The notes: generated by a model not told the origin, from the letters alone. Counted from the stretch's first letter, positions 1 through 10,060 are shown. The stretch is 50,723 bases of DNA from Ornithinimicrobium sp. (GCF_030537745.1 NZ_JAUNVI010000009.1:1-50723), one strand, 5' to 3'. Program-made: numbers and translations.

Positions 1-1442
<1,442 letters not shown>

Positions 1443-1481
1443 TCCGTTGACTTCGCGGCGAGTCGACCTGGCCAGGAACTG

Positions 1482-2069
1482 ATGAGCGTGTCACCCGAGG
1501 TCGACCACGCCAGGATCGAGGCGGCCGTCCGGGAGATTCTCATCGCGGTCGGTGAGGACCCCGATCGCGACGGGCTGCTCGACACTCCGGCGAGGGTCGC
1601 GCGCTCCTACGCAGAGATCTTCGCGGGACTGCGTCAGGAGCCCTCCGACGTGCTGGGCACCACCTTCGACGTCGACCATGAAGAGATGATCCTGGTCAGG
1701 GACATCGAAATGTTCAGTGTCTGCGAGCACCACCTGGTCCCCTTCCACGGAGTAGCGCACGTGGGATACATCCCCGGGCAGGACGGCCGGGTCGTGGGCT
1801 TGTCCAAGCTGGCCCGTCTCGTCGACGTCTACGCCCGACGCCCCCAGGTCCAGGAGCGTCTGACCACCCAGATCGCCGACGCGCTGGTGACCCATCTTGC
1901 TCCCGCCGGCGCGATCGTGGTCATCGAGGCTGAGCACCTGTGCATGTCGATGCGTGGCATCCGTCGTCCCGGCGCTCGCACGATCACCTCGGCCGTGCGC
2001 GGAGGGCTCGCCAACCCGGCCACTCGGGCGGAGGCGATGAGCCTCATGTTCGCCGGCAGGAACGTCTGA
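1482..2069 (+). CDS. folE: GTP cyclohydrolase I
   Basis: Converts GTP to 7,8-dihydroneopterin triphosphate, the first step of folate synthesis; cytosolic homodecamer in the family. The 195-aa product carries the zinc ligands in [10 protein letters not shown] (C81, H84) and in EHLCMSMRG (C154), plus the [10 protein letters not shown] start of the fold. The ATG at 1482 is the first good start after ftsH; the ribosome site is weak (CAGGAAC just upstream). folP begins 8 bp after the stop, so the fol genes are probably one transcript, possibly read through from ftsH. Length is normal for the actinobacterial form. Confidence 0.97.
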   Translation: MSVSPEVDHARIEAAVREILIAVGEDPDRDGLLDTPARVARSYAEIFAGLRQEPSDVLGTTFDVDHEEMILVRDIEMFSVCEHHLVPFHGVAHVGYIPGQDGRVVGLSKLARLVDVYARRPQVQERLTTQIADALVTHLAPAGAIVVIEAEHLCMSMRGIRRPGARTITSAVRGGLANPATRAEAMSLMFAGRNV

Positions 2070-2077
2070 GCTTGCCC

Positions 2078-2935
2078 ATGTCCGCCCTCGCCCTGCTGGC
2101 TCCGGGTCCGACGCGGATCATGGGGGTCGTCAACGTGACCCCGGACTCCTTCAGCGACGGGGGCCAGTGGTTCGACCGGGGGGCGGCGATCGCGCGCGGA
2201 CGCGAGCTCGCCGCGGCTGGCGCCGACATCCTCGACGTGGGCGGGGAGTCGACCCGCCCGGGCAGCGCGCGACCCACGACCGAGGAAGAGCTCGAGCGCA
2301 CGGTCCCCGTCGTCGCCGCGCTGGCGGCGGATGGCCTGACCGTGTCGATCGACACGATGCGTTCCGCGACGGCCCGCGCCTGCCTGGACGCCGGGGCAGC
2401 CATGATCAACGATGTCTCCGGTGGTCTGGCTGATCCGCAGATGCCCGGTTTCGTCGCCAGCGTCGGGGTGCCCTACGTCACCATGCACTGGCGTGGGCTC
2501 CTCACGAACCCGGATGAGGAGCCGGACTACGACGACGTGACCAACGAGGTGTGCCGCGAGCTCACCGAACGCGTCGACGTGCTTCTCGCGGCCGGCGTCC
2601 GAGCGGAGCAGCTGCTCCTCGACCCCGGCTTCGGCTTCTCCAAGAACGCTGACCACAACTGGGAGCTGCTGGCTGACCTGTCTGAGGTGATGTCCCTGGG
2701 CTATCCGGTCATCGTCGGCACTTCCCGCAAGCGTTTCCTGGGACGGCTACCCGCCCGCACCGGTGGGCAGCTCGACCACGAGGCGCCGGTGAGCGCGGCC
2801 TTCGACCGAGACCATGCCACCGCCGCCACCAGCCTGCTCGCAGCCCAGGCTGGCGCCTGGGCGGTGCGCGTCCATGACGTGCGGTCCACCCGGGAAGCGC
2901 TCGCTGTCTGGGAGATGGTCAGCCGTGCTCGCTAG
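2078..2935 (+). CDS. folP: Dihydropteroate synthase
   Basis: Condenses p-aminobenzoate with 6-hydroxymethyl-dihydropterin pyrophosphate, the step blocked by sulfonamides. 285 aa, TIM barrel. Signatures: NVTPDSFSDGG (residues 19-29), DVGGESTRPGS, IDTMR, and LDPGFGFSK, which bind pterin and phosphate. The start at 2078 follows the folE stop by 8 bp; a longer open frame reaching back to 1940 is only overlap with folE. The 3' end overlaps the folB-folK start by 11 bp, implying translational coupling. Confidence 0.97.
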   Translation: MSALALLAPGPTRIMGVVNVTPDSFSDGGQWFDRGAAIARGRELAAAGADILDVGGESTRPGSARPTTEEELERTVPVVAALAADGLTVSIDTMRSATARACLDAGAAMINDVSGGLADPQMPGFVASVGVPYVTMHWRGLLTNPDEEPDYDDVTNEVCRELTERVDVLLAAGVRAEQLLLDPGFGFSKNADHNWELLADLSEVMSLGYPVIVGTSRKRFLGRLPARTGGQLDHEAPVSAAFDRDHATAATSLLAAQAGAWAVRVHDVRSTREALAVWEMVSRAR

Positions 2936-3806
2936 GGGTGATGAGATCCGGTTGCTCGGGGTCGCTGCGCGAGGTCATCACGGCGTCCTCGACTTTGAGA
3001 AGCGGGACGGCCAGGACTTCGTCGTCGACGTCGTCATGCGGGTCGACCTGGGTCCCGCCGGGAGGACCGACGCCCTGGACCGGACGGTCAACTATGCCGA
3101 GGTCGCCGCTGATGTCGTCGACGTCATCACCGGACCGTCCTTCGACCTCATCGAGAAGGTGGCCTCGGTCATCGCGCAGCGGGTGCTGGCCCGCCCACTC
3201 GTCGAGGCGGTCGAGGTGACGGTGCACAAGCCGCAGGCGCCGGTCGGCGTCCCCTTCTCTGATGTCCAGGTCGTCGTCCGCCGGCAACGCGATGTCCCGG
3301 TCGTTATCGGGCTCGGGGCCAATCTTGATGATCCTGCGGCGGCCGTCACCGCCGCCGGCCGCCAGCTGCGTCGCATCCGTGGGGTGGCCAGGGTCCGCCT
3401 CTCGCCGCTGCACGGGAGTGCCCCGATCGGTGGACCCGATCAGCCGGACTACGTCAACGCGGTCGCGACCGCCCGCACCAGCCTCACCCCGGCCGGGCTG
3501 CTGGCGCAGCTGCACCGGATCGAGGCCGACTTCGGTCGGGTGCGCGAGGTCCGGTGGGGGGCCAGGACCCTCGATCTGGACTTGATCCAGTATGGCGATC
3601 CGCGCACCGACATGGATGTGCGCAGCGACGACCCAACACTCCTGCTCCCGCACCCCCGGGCCCATGAGCGGGCCTTCGTCCTGCGGCCATGGCTGGCCGC
3701 TGACCCGGACGCGATGCTGCGCGTCGGTGAGACAGCGGTCGCGGTGGCTGACCTTCTCCCCGCGCTCGCCGATCAGGATGTTCACCCACTGGAGGGTGCG
3801 GAGTGA
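2925..3806 (+). CDS. folKB: Bifunctional dihydroneopterin aldolase / HPPK (FolB-FolK fusion)
   Basis: One 293-aa reading frame holds two consecutive folate enzymes. Residues 1 to about 122 are dihydroneopterin aldolase, with the active-site Glu in GVLDFEKRDGQ and Lys in VTVHKPQAP. Residues from about 125 are hydroxymethyl-dihydropterin pyrophosphokinase, with GLGANLDDP, RWGARTLDLDLIQYG and LLLPHPRAHERAFVLRPW. No stop codon or frame change separates the halves, so the linker is very short. The GTG at 2925, inside the end of folP, is the only start that suits FolB. Fused FolB-FolK proteins are known in some actinobacteria; mycobacteria keep two genes. Confidence 0.95.
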   Translation: MLARGDEIRLLGVAARGHHGVLDFEKRDGQDFVVDVVMRVDLGPAGRTDALDRTVNYAEVAADVVDVITGPSFDLIEKVASVIAQRVLARPLVEAVEVTVHKPQAPVGVPFSDVQVVVRRQRDVPVVIGLGANLDDPAAAVTAAGRQLRRIRGVARVRLSPLHGSAPIGGPDQPDYVNAVATARTSLTPAGLLAQLHRIEADFGRVREVRWGARTLDLDLIQYGDPRTDMDVRSDDPTLLLPHPRAHERAFVLRPWLAADPDAMLRVGETAVAVADLLPALADQDVHPLEGAE

Positions 3807-4303
3807 ATCCCACCGAGGGCATCAGGATCTCCACCGGTGTCGGCGTCGCAGTGCTGGCCAGCATGGGCAGCTGGCTGTTGCTCGCGCTGGTGCGCGTCTT
3901 TGGCGGGAGCTTTCCGGTCATCTCGTGGCTCGGGCTCGTGCCGCTGCTGGCGATCACCATGCTTGTGCTTGTCATGAGCTGGCAGGTCCGTCGCTATGTG
4001 CAGGGCAAGGGAGCGCACCGGCTGACCCCGCAGCGCGCGCGCGGCACCCTGGTCGGCGCGCAGGCTGCCGCGCTGGGAGGGGCCGCGTTGATCGGGTGGT
4101 ACGTCGCGAACGCCCTCGTCCACCTGCCCGTCTCCTTCGTGCCAAGTCAGCGCGAGCAGCTGATCTGGGGACTTGTCCACGCGGCCGCCGCAGTGCTGCT
4201 CGCGATCAGTGGCTATCTCGGTCAGGCCTGGTGCAAGATCCCGCCGACCGATGGCGACGATGAGGATGGTGCGCTGACCGAGGGCGGCCTCGCCTACGGC
4301 TGA
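3803..4303 (+). CDS. DUF3180 family membrane protein
   Basis: 166-aa integral membrane protein of unknown function found next to the folate genes across actinobacteria. Four hydrophobic segments are visible, at about residues 9-30, 40-60, 85-105 and 120-140, followed by a short acidic tail. The GTG start overlaps the folB-folK stop (GTGA) and has a good ribosome site (GGAGGG, 6 nt spacing), so it is the last gene of the fol operon. The family link rests on position, length and topology. A transport or pterin-related role is only a guess from context. Confidence 0.85.
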   Translation: MNPTEGIRISTGVGVAVLASMGSWLLLALVRVFGGSFPVISWLGLVPLLAITMLVLVMSWQVRRYVQGKGAHRLTPQRARGTLVGAQAAALGGAALIGWYVANALVHLPVSFVPSQREQLIWGLVHAAAAVLLAISGYLGQAWCKIPPTDGDDEDGALTEGGLAYG

Positions 4304-4345
4304 GCGTGGACGTGGCCCCGCCGGATGCTCGCGGGTCGGACGGCC

Positions 4346-4351
4346 TACCGT
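4346..4351 (+). promoter_or_regulatory. -10 element (TACCGT) for leaderless Nudix-methyltransferase gene
   Basis: TACCGT is followed by exactly 6 nt and the ATG at 4358. With no Shine-Dalgarno sequence this predicts a transcript starting at or next to the A of the ATG. Confidence 0.55.
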
Positions 4352-4357
4352 GTGCTC

Positions 4358-5494
4358 ATGACGATGTTGCCGTCCCGCCTGGCCACCCGTTCAGAGAAGG
4401 TCGTCTGCTTTATCGTCCGGGACGAGCACCTCCTGGCCTTCGTCCACCTCGACCACCCCCTCGAGCAGACTGGAGTCCAGGTGCCTGCCGGGACCCTCAA
4501 CCAGGGGGAGGACGCGGCCGGCGGCGCGCTGCGTGAGGCGACCGAGGAGAGCGGGCTTGCCGGGTTGCGGGTAGTGACCTTCCTCGGGGAGGACGATTAT
4601 GACCTCAGGCCCCAGCGAGAGGAGGTCATGCACCGCAGATTCTTCCTGCTCGAGGTCGAGGAGGGAGCCCCCGTGGACCTGGCTGCGCGATGGGAGCATG
4701 CTGATCCCGATCCCACCGGCGGCGGTGCCGCGCCCCGCTGGGAGTGCTTCTGGCTCCCGTTGAGCGACGCGCACGTGCTCTCCTGCGCGCAGAGCCGCTT
4801 CGTCGGCACCGCGAGCCAGGTGATGTCAGCCGCAACGCAGAGCCAGCGCGCTCCGGTGGACAGGACCGCCGTCGAGCCGGTTGCGGGTGACCATGCCAGC
4901 ACCCTCTGGCCAGGCATATCCCATCCCGAGCACAGCCTGAGGTATGTCGAACGCTTCCGCTCGATGTCCGCGCTCGGGGAGGACATCGAAGGGGAGTCGC
5001 GCCTGATCGACGTGCTGGCGCCGCGCGGCGCTCGCCTGCTGGACGCAGGGTGCGGATCGGGACGGCACGGAGGGCACCTCGCTCGTCTCGGGCACCGCGT
5101 CGTCGGTGTCGACCTGGACCCGGTGCTCATCGAGGCGGCCCGTGCCGACCATCCCAGCGCGACCTGGCTCGTCGCCGACCTAGTGACCCTCGACCTAGAG
5201 GCGCTCGGCGAGCCTGAGCCCTTTGACGGGGCGCTCCTGGCCGGCAATGTCATGGACTTCGTGTCCCCATGCCTCCGCGCGGAGGCGCTGCGCAGGATCG
5301 CGGCGCACGTAGCGCCCGGCGGCTTCGTCGTCGTCGGCTGCCGAGTGACCCGAGGCTTCACGCCAGCCGAGCTGGATTCGGCGTGCTCCGCAGCCCTGCT
5401 GAGCCTTGAGCAGCGGTTCGCCACGTGGGACCTGCAGCCCTGGACCCCCACGGCAGACTTCTGCGTCAGCGTGCTGCGCAAGGACGGCAGCTGA
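4358..5494 (+). CDS. Nudix hydrolase - class I SAM methyltransferase fusion
   Basis: 378-aa protein with two recognisable enzyme domains in one frame. The N-terminal half has a complete Nudix box (G45, E51, R59-E60, E63-E64, G66), which binds divalent metal and hydrolyses nucleoside-diphosphate-linked substrates. From about residue 180 to the end is a Rossmann methyltransferase with motif I LLDAGCGSG (about 226-234) and the acidic VVGVDLDP strand end. Substrates are unknown. ATG 4358 is chosen because a -10 box sits 6 nt upstream; ATG 4325 is possible. Internal starts (ATG 4822, GTG near 4855) could yield a separate methyltransferase, but there is no stop between the domains. Confidence 0.8.
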   Translation: MTMLPSRLATRSEKVVCFIVRDEHLLAFVHLDHPLEQTGVQVPAGTLNQGEDAAGGALREATEESGLAGLRVVTFLGEDDYDLRPQREEVMHRRFFLLEVEEGAPVDLAARWEHADPDPTGGGAAPRWECFWLPLSDAHVLSCAQSRFVGTASQVMSAATQSQRAPVDRTAVEPVAGDHASTLWPGISHPEHSLRYVERFRSMSALGEDIEGESRLIDVLAPRGARLLDAGCGSGRHGGHLARLGHRVVGVDLDPVLIEAARADHPSATWLVADLVTLDLEALGEPEPFDGALLAGNVMDFVSPCLRAEALRRIAAHVAPGGFVVVGCRVTRGFTPAELDSACSAALLSLEQRFATWDLQPWTPTADFCVSVLRKDGS

Positions 5495-5547
5495 AGGTGG
5501 CGCGCGAGGCTGGCAGTTGACCGAGGCGAGGGACGTTAGCGCCCGGC

Positions 5548-6714
5548 TTACTTGTCGATATCGCCGACGACGAAGAACATCGAACCCAAGATCGCGACCA
5601 TGTCCGCGACGACTGTGCCCGGCAGCAGGTCCGCCAGCACCTGCACATTGTTAAAGGAGGCGGACCGCAGCTTGAGCCGGTGCGGAGCCTTGTCGCCGCG
5701 ACTGACCAGGTAGTAGCCGTTGAAGCCCAGCGGGTTTTCCCCCGCGAAGTAGTGCTCGCCCTGGGGGACCTTGAGGATCTTGGGCAGCTTGGTGTCGAAG
5801 GGGCCGGGGCCGATCTGGCGCAACCGCTCGGTGCAGGCACGCACGAGGTCGAGGCTCACGTGCACCTGTTCGTCCAGCACTTCGAGCCGCGCCAGGGCGT
5901 CGCCCTCCGTCCGAGTCACCACCCGTCCCGGGCCGCCGTCGACAAAGAGCTCTCCGTAGGTCAGGTAAGGCTCGTCGCGCCGCAGGTCGACGTCGAGCCC
6001 GGAGGCGCGCGCGATCGGCCCGGAAACGCCATAGGAGAGGACCTGCTCCATCGAGAGCGTCCCGACCCCACGTGCCCTCGCTGTGACGATCTCGTTGCCG
6101 AAGAGCATCGACTCCAACTCCGGCATCCGGCTGCGCACCTTCTCCACAGCTGTGTCCACGTTGTCGAGCCAACCGTCGGGGAGGTCGTGCAGCAGGCCGC
6201 CGACGCGCGTGCACATGTAGTGCATCCGGCCGCCGCTGAACTCCTCCATCACGGCCTGGAGCTCCTCGCGCTCGCGGAAGCTGTAGAAGATCGGGGTGAT
6301 CGCGCCAAGCTCGAGCGGATAGGAGCCGAGGAACATCAGGTGGTTGAGCGCCCTGCTCAGCTCGGAGAGCAGGGTGCGGGTCCACGTCGCGCGTTCTGGC
6401 ACCTCCATCTCCAGCAGGTGCTCGACGGCGAGCGCAACGCCTACCTCGTTGTTGAAGGCCGAAAGCCAATCGTGGCGGTTGGCGAGCACGATGATCTGCC
6501 GATAGTCACGGACCTCGAAGAGCTTCTCCGCTCCCCGGTGCATATAGCCGATGATCGGCTCCGCGCGGGTGATGCGCTCGCCGTCGACCGTGATGCGCAG
6601 GCGGAGCACACCGTGGGTGGCGGGGTGTTGCGGGCCGATGTTGAGGACCATCTCGGTAGTGCTCAGGCCGCCCACTCCGCCGCCGAGGGCGACGTCTAAC
6701 TCGCGGGTGCTCAC
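5548..6714 (-). CDS. nuoD: Stand-alone NADH-quinone oxidoreductase subunit D homologue (NuoD/NDUFS2 family)
   Basis: 388-aa member of the 49-kDa subunit family, which lines the quinone pocket of complex I. Family signatures: [15 protein letters not shown] (residues 25-39), the HRG(A/T)EKL motif (H59-R60), [13 protein letters not shown], and the C-terminal ending FFVVGDIDK. No other nuo gene is in the window, so this is an orphan copy. It starts with GTG, 6 nt after a TAGGGT box whose first three bases are the stop of the upstream methyltransferase gene. Whether it joins complex I or another membrane complex cannot be told from sequence. Confidence 0.9.
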   Translation of the reverse strand: MSTRELDVALGGGVGGLSTTEMVLNIGPQHPATHGVLRLRITVDGERITRAEPIIGYMHRGAEKLFEVRDYRQIIVLANRHDWLSAFNNEVGVALAVEHLLEMEVPERATWTRTLLSELSRALNHLMFLGSYPLELGAITPIFYSFREREELQAVMEEFSGGRMHYMCTRVGGLLHDLPDGWLDNVDTAVEKVRSRMPELESMLFGNEIVTARARGVGTLSMEQVLSYGVSGPIARASGLDVDLRRDEPYLTYGELFVDGGPGRVVTRTEGDALARLEVLDEQVHVSLDLVRACTERLRQIGPGPFDTKLPKILKVPQGEHYFAGENPLGFNGYYLVSRGDKAPHRLKLRSASFNNVQVLADLLPGTVVADMVAILGSMFFVVGDIDK

Positions 6715-6720
6715 CGCTCC

Positions 6721-6726
6721 ACCCTA
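6721..6726 (-). promoter_or_regulatory. -10 element (TAGGGT) for leaderless nuoD
   Basis: Read on the minus strand, TAGGGT ends 6 nt before the nuoD GTG at 6714. Its first three bases are also the TAG stop of the upstream methyltransferase gene. Confidence 0.55.
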
Positions 6727-7791
6727 GCCACGGACAGCCATCACCCAGTGGAACCCGCCCAGACCGCCCGGGGCGGTCAGGGCCAGAAGCGCGCTGCGTC
6801 GGGCCACCGCCTCCAGGTAGGCCGTGGGCCGGGTCCGGGCCAGCTCGTGCGGCACCGGGGACGCGGTCGTGACGTCGAGCAGGTCACGCAAGACATCCCT
6901 TTGCAGGAGGACGTGACATTGCCCTGGGTCGGTGGGCAATGTCACGTCTCTGGTGGGGGTGATGGGGGGTCCGGTGGTTGGCATGGGTGGCGTCGTGCGC
7001 GGTGCACCGGCGGGGGATAGGCCGGCGGCCAAGGAGTCGACTGCGACGTGTGCGGTCAGGTCGCAGGAGCCGTCGGGAAGGGGGAGGACCTCCCGACCGC
7101 GCCGGAAGCCGGTGAACGTGCCGTGGACGGGTCGGTCAGCGAAGGTGTGGCCGTAGTCGATGGCAATCACGAGGCCGGTCTCCACCCGGGAGAGCAGGTC
7201 GAGCCAGGCGAGGTCGCGGGGTCGACCGACCTCGGCCCGAATGACCGATGACGGCACCCAGCGCTCCAGCCAGGAGAGGTCCTCGCCCTCGACTCTGACG
7301 GCCCTCGCTTCAACGCCGTGGGGATCGACCGTGAGGACTCGCCACACCACCTGGTCCGGGGGCCCGACCAGGTCGCGCTCCACGACCGGAGCGGGGACGA
7401 CATCTAGCCACTCGTGGGCGATGACGAGCGTCTTCTCGAGTCCGCGCAACTGGTCCGGCAACTGGGCACCGCCGGGAGCCACCAGCCAGCAGTCGACGTC
7501 GAGGCCGTCGGGACAAGCCACTACATCGACGCCGGTGAGGTGCAGCCCGGGTGCCTGCTGGCGAAGATGCGCGAGCAGCTCACCACGCCCTGCGGCGACG
7601 TCGACGATGCGCTCAGCGCCGTGTCGCGCAGCAAGGATGACCACGGCCTCGGCCAGGATGGCGCCGGCGCCGGGAATGCCCTGGACGGTGGTCGCGAAGT
7701 GCTCCGCCGGTGCGTGCTGACGATAGAAGCCACGGGGGCCGTAGAGAGCGTCCGCCCACGCCTCTTCCCACGGTCGTGCAGCCAGGTGCAT
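6724..7791 (-). CDS. MidA/NDUFAF7-type SAM methyltransferase (DUF185)
   Basis: 355-aa methyltransferase. The order of motifs matches DUF185: an RIVDVAAGRGELL SAM-binding loop, IAHEWLDVVPAPVVE (equivalent to the family's NE-x-DALPV motif), VIAIDYGHT, and a FHWVMAVRG-type C-terminus. Eukaryotic NDUFAF7 dimethylates an arginine of NDUFS2, and here the next gene downstream is the NDUFS2 homologue nuoD. About 35 residues of Pro/Thr-rich, low-complexity sequence (bases about 6905-7010) interrupt the C-terminal part and contain a perfect palindrome. Starts at ATG 7791. The family call is good; the arginine target is inference. Confidence 0.75.
   Translation of the reverse strand: MHLAARPWEEAWADALYGPRGFYRQHAPAEHFATTVQGIPGAGAILAEAVVILAARHGAERIVDVAAGRGELLAHLRQQAPGLHLTGVDVVACPDGLDVDCWLVAPGGAQLPDQLRGLEKTLVIAHEWLDVVPAPVVERDLVGPPDQVVWRVLTVDPHGVEARAVRVEGEDLSWLERWVPSSVIRAEVGRPRDLAWLDLLSRVETGLVIAIDYGHTFADRPVHGTFTGFRRGREVLPLPDGSCDLTAHVAVDSLAAGLSPAGAPRTTPPMPTTGPPITPTRDVTLPTDPGQCHVLLQRDVLRDLLDVTTASPVPHELARTRPTAYLEAVARRSALLALTAPGGLGGFHWVMAVRG
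6910..6948. repeat. Perfect 15-bp-arm palindrome inside the methyltransferase gene
   Basis: Arms GACGTGACATTGCCC (6910-6924) and GGGCAATGTCACGTC (6934-6948) flank a 9-nt loop. It lies in coding sequence and is translated in frame. No second copy was found in the window. Confidence 0.9.
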
Positions 7792-7916
7792 CCGTGCAGT
7801 GTGCCAGCCGCACAGGTATGACTGATGCGCTCGACGTCCGAGTTGGCTGCACCGCCACCGGAGACCATGTCGTTTTCCTGCTAGCCAACGACGCCGGAGT
7901 GCCGCAAGATGGACCT

Positions 7917-9536
7917 ATGGCCTCGCTTCCTGCGCACACCGATCACGCCGCCTGCGCGGCGGCGGTACGCAGTCGCGACCCCCGCTTCGACGGCTACTTC
8001 TTCACCGCTGTCCGCACGACGGGGATCTATTGCCGACCCAGCTGCCCTGCGATGACGCCTCGGGCTGACCGGATGACGTTCTTCCCGACGGCGGCCGCCG
8101 CGCAAGGAGCGGGTTTCCGCGCCTGCAAACGGTGCCGTCCCGATGCGACGCCGGGGTCGCCGGCCTGGCATGTGCGCGGTGACGCGGTGGCCAGGGCGAT
8201 GCGACTTGTGGACGACGGCGTGGTCGAACGGGAGGGTGTCTCCGGGCTGGCCGCACGCCTGGGCTACTCCACGCGTCAGCTTCAGCGGCTCACGGTCGCC
8301 GAGCTCGGGGCGCCGCCCCTGGCCCTCGCGCGGGCGCGGCGCGCGCAGACGGCACGCATCCTGATCGAGACCACCGCGATGGCGATGGCCGACGTTGCCT
8401 TCGCCGCAGGCTTTTCCAGCATCCGATCCTTCAACGACACCATCCGGACCGTCTTTGCCACGACTCCGCTGGCCTTGCGGCACAGCGCGACCCGGGGCAG
8501 CCAGCGTGCCGAGGCTGGGCCCCGGGCAAAGGGTCGGGCAGACAGCGACAGCGCCCCCATTTCCATCGACCTGCGACTGCCCCTGCGTGGACCTCTCCAT
8601 GTGCCGAGCCTCTTCGGCCACTTGGTCGCCACTGCCGTTCCAGGTGTCGAATCCTGGTCCGAGGGTCAACTACATCTCGCCCTGCGCCTGCCGCACGGAC
8701 CCGGCACCGTGCATCTGGCGCCGCCGAGCGCACCGGGCCATGGGACCGTGCTGGCAACGCTGCGGCTGACCGACCTCCGTGACCTGACCGCCGCCATCAG
8801 CCGGTGCCGGGCGCTCCTGGACCTCGACGCGGACCCGATCGCCGTCGACGCCCATCTGCGCGAAGACGCGCACCTTGGGCGGCTCGTGGCCGATATGCCA
8901 GGCGTGCGGATCCCCGGCTCCGCAGAACCGCAGGCGCTTGCGCTCCGAGTGATTCTGGGCCAGCAGATCTCCACGGCACGGGCCGCCGACCTGGGTGACC
9001 GCCTGACCCAGGCCCTCGGCGACCCCCTGCCCCTATCGATGCGCACACACGGACTCACCCACCTCTTCCCCACCGCGGTGGCCGTGGCGGGAGCCGACGA
9101 CGGGGACTACCCGGGGATGCCAGGGTCGCGCCGACGCGCACTGCGCGCCACCGCCGAGGCGATCGCCGACGGGGACCTCGTCCTCGACGCGGGTGCCGAC
9201 CGTGAGCAGACGCGGGCCCGGCTGCTGGCACTGCCCGGCGTCGGGCCATGGACGGCCGACATGGTTCTGCTGCGTGGGCTCGGCGATCCCGATGCCTGGC
9301 CAAGCACCGACCTTGGTGTCCGCCACGGGGCCCGTGCGGCCGGATTGCCAGCGAAAACCGCGCTGCTGAATCACCACGCGCAGGCCTGGCGGCCCTGGCG
9401 CGGCTACGCCGCGGCACTGCTGTGGGCCAGCTCCGACCACGAAGCCGCGGGCACCCGCCTGGGTCTGGCACCCCTGACTGCCCACGCGACGTGCAAGAGT
9501 CCAGACGCCATACCCGAAAGAAGGCAAGCGCCATGA
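7917..9536 (+). CDS. Ada-AlkA fusion: methylphosphotriester-sensing AraC regulator and 3-methyladenine DNA glycosylase
   Basis: 539 aa in three parts. Residues 1-80 are the Ada zinc domain with C39, C43, C70 and C73, C39 being the expected methyl acceptor. About 85-185 is an AraC helix-turn-helix. The rest is an AlkA-type glycosylase with the hairpin motif LPGVGPWTAD (about 439-448) and the catalytic Asp in PSTDLGV. On DNA alkylation it should activate transcription and remove methylated bases. ATG 7917 gives a standard Ada N-terminus; the open frame runs further upstream without homology. It overlaps ogt by 4 bp (ATGA), forming an adaptive-response operon. Confidence 0.92.
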   Translation: MASLPAHTDHAACAAAVRSRDPRFDGYFFTAVRTTGIYCRPSCPAMTPRADRMTFFPTAAAAQGAGFRACKRCRPDATPGSPAWHVRGDAVARAMRLVDDGVVEREGVSGLAARLGYSTRQLQRLTVAELGAPPLALARARRAQTARILIETTAMAMADVAFAAGFSSIRSFNDTIRTVFATTPLALRHSATRGSQRAEAGPRAKGRADSDSAPISIDLRLPLRGPLHVPSLFGHLVATAVPGVESWSEGQLHLALRLPHGPGTVHLAPPSAPGHGTVLATLRLTDLRDLTAAISRCRALLDLDADPIAVDAHLREDAHLGRLVADMPGVRIPGSAEPQALALRVILGQQISTARAADLGDRLTQALGDPLPLSMRTHGLTHLFPTAVAVAGADDGDYPGMPGSRRRALRATAEAIADGDLVLDAGADREQTRARLLALPGVGPWTADMVLLRGLGDPDAWPSTDLGVRHGARAAGLPAKTALLNHHAQAWRPWRGYAAALLWASSDHEAAGTRLGLAPLTAHATCKSPDAIPERRQAP

Positions 9537-10036
9537 CCACCTCCCATGTCGTCGTCGACAGCCCCGTAGGTCCACTCCGGCTCGTCACTGACGGAGAGCA
9601 CCTCACCGGGGTCTACTTCGCCGAGCACAAGCACGCCCCGACGGAGCTTGGCGCCCACGTCGAGGTCAAGGACGCGGTGCCGGTGCTCCGTGCGACGCTC
9701 GAGCAGCTCACCGACTACTTCGCGGGTGGCCGGACCGGGTTCGACCTCCCGCTGGCCGCCACGGGCACCGACTTTCAGCGGCAGGTATGGGACCTGCTGA
9801 CCACGATCCCGTACGGCCAGACCTGGTCCTACGGGCAGTTGGCCGCGGCGTTGGGCAGGCCGTCTGCCTCACGCGCCGTCGGGATGGCCAACGGTCGCAA
9901 CCCGATCTCGATCGTCGTGCCCTGCCACCGCGTCGTCGGGTCCACCGGCGCGATCACCGGCTACGGCGGAGGGGTGGAACGCAAGCAGGCCCTCCTCGAC
10001 CTGGAGCGGCGCACGAGCCAGACGGCGCTCTTCTGA
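9533..10036 (+). CDS. ogt: Methylated-DNA--protein-cysteine methyltransferase
   Basis: 167-aa suicide repair protein that transfers methyl groups from O6-methylguanine to its own cysteine. The active site VVPCHRVV places the acceptor at C131, preceded by the DNA-binding RAVGMANGRNP helix and followed by ITGYGGGVERKQALL. The start overlaps the ada-alkA stop (ATGA), so translation is probably coupled and expression follows the Ada regulator. Length is normal. Confidence 0.96.
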   Translation: MTTSHVVVDSPVGPLRLVTDGEHLTGVYFAEHKHAPTELGAHVEVKDAVPVLRATLEQLTDYFAGGRTGFDLPLAATGTDFQRQVWDLLTTIPYGQTWSYGQLAAALGRPSASRAVGMANGRNPISIVVPCHRVVGSTGAITGYGGGVERKQALLDLERRTSQTALF

Positions 10037-10054
10037 GGCGCAAGCGCCGCCAGA

Positions 10055-10060
10055 TACGCT
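10055..10060 (+). promoter_or_regulatory. -10 element (TACGCT) for leaderless lysS
   Basis: TACGCT is separated by 6 nt from the GTG at 10067. No Shine-Dalgarno sequence lies in this space. Confidence 0.55.

Noticed and set aside
6901-7020. Possible frameshift or pseudogene in the DUF185 methyltransferase
   Set aside because: The frame stays open through the insertion and normal family sequence resumes after it, so the gene is probably intact.
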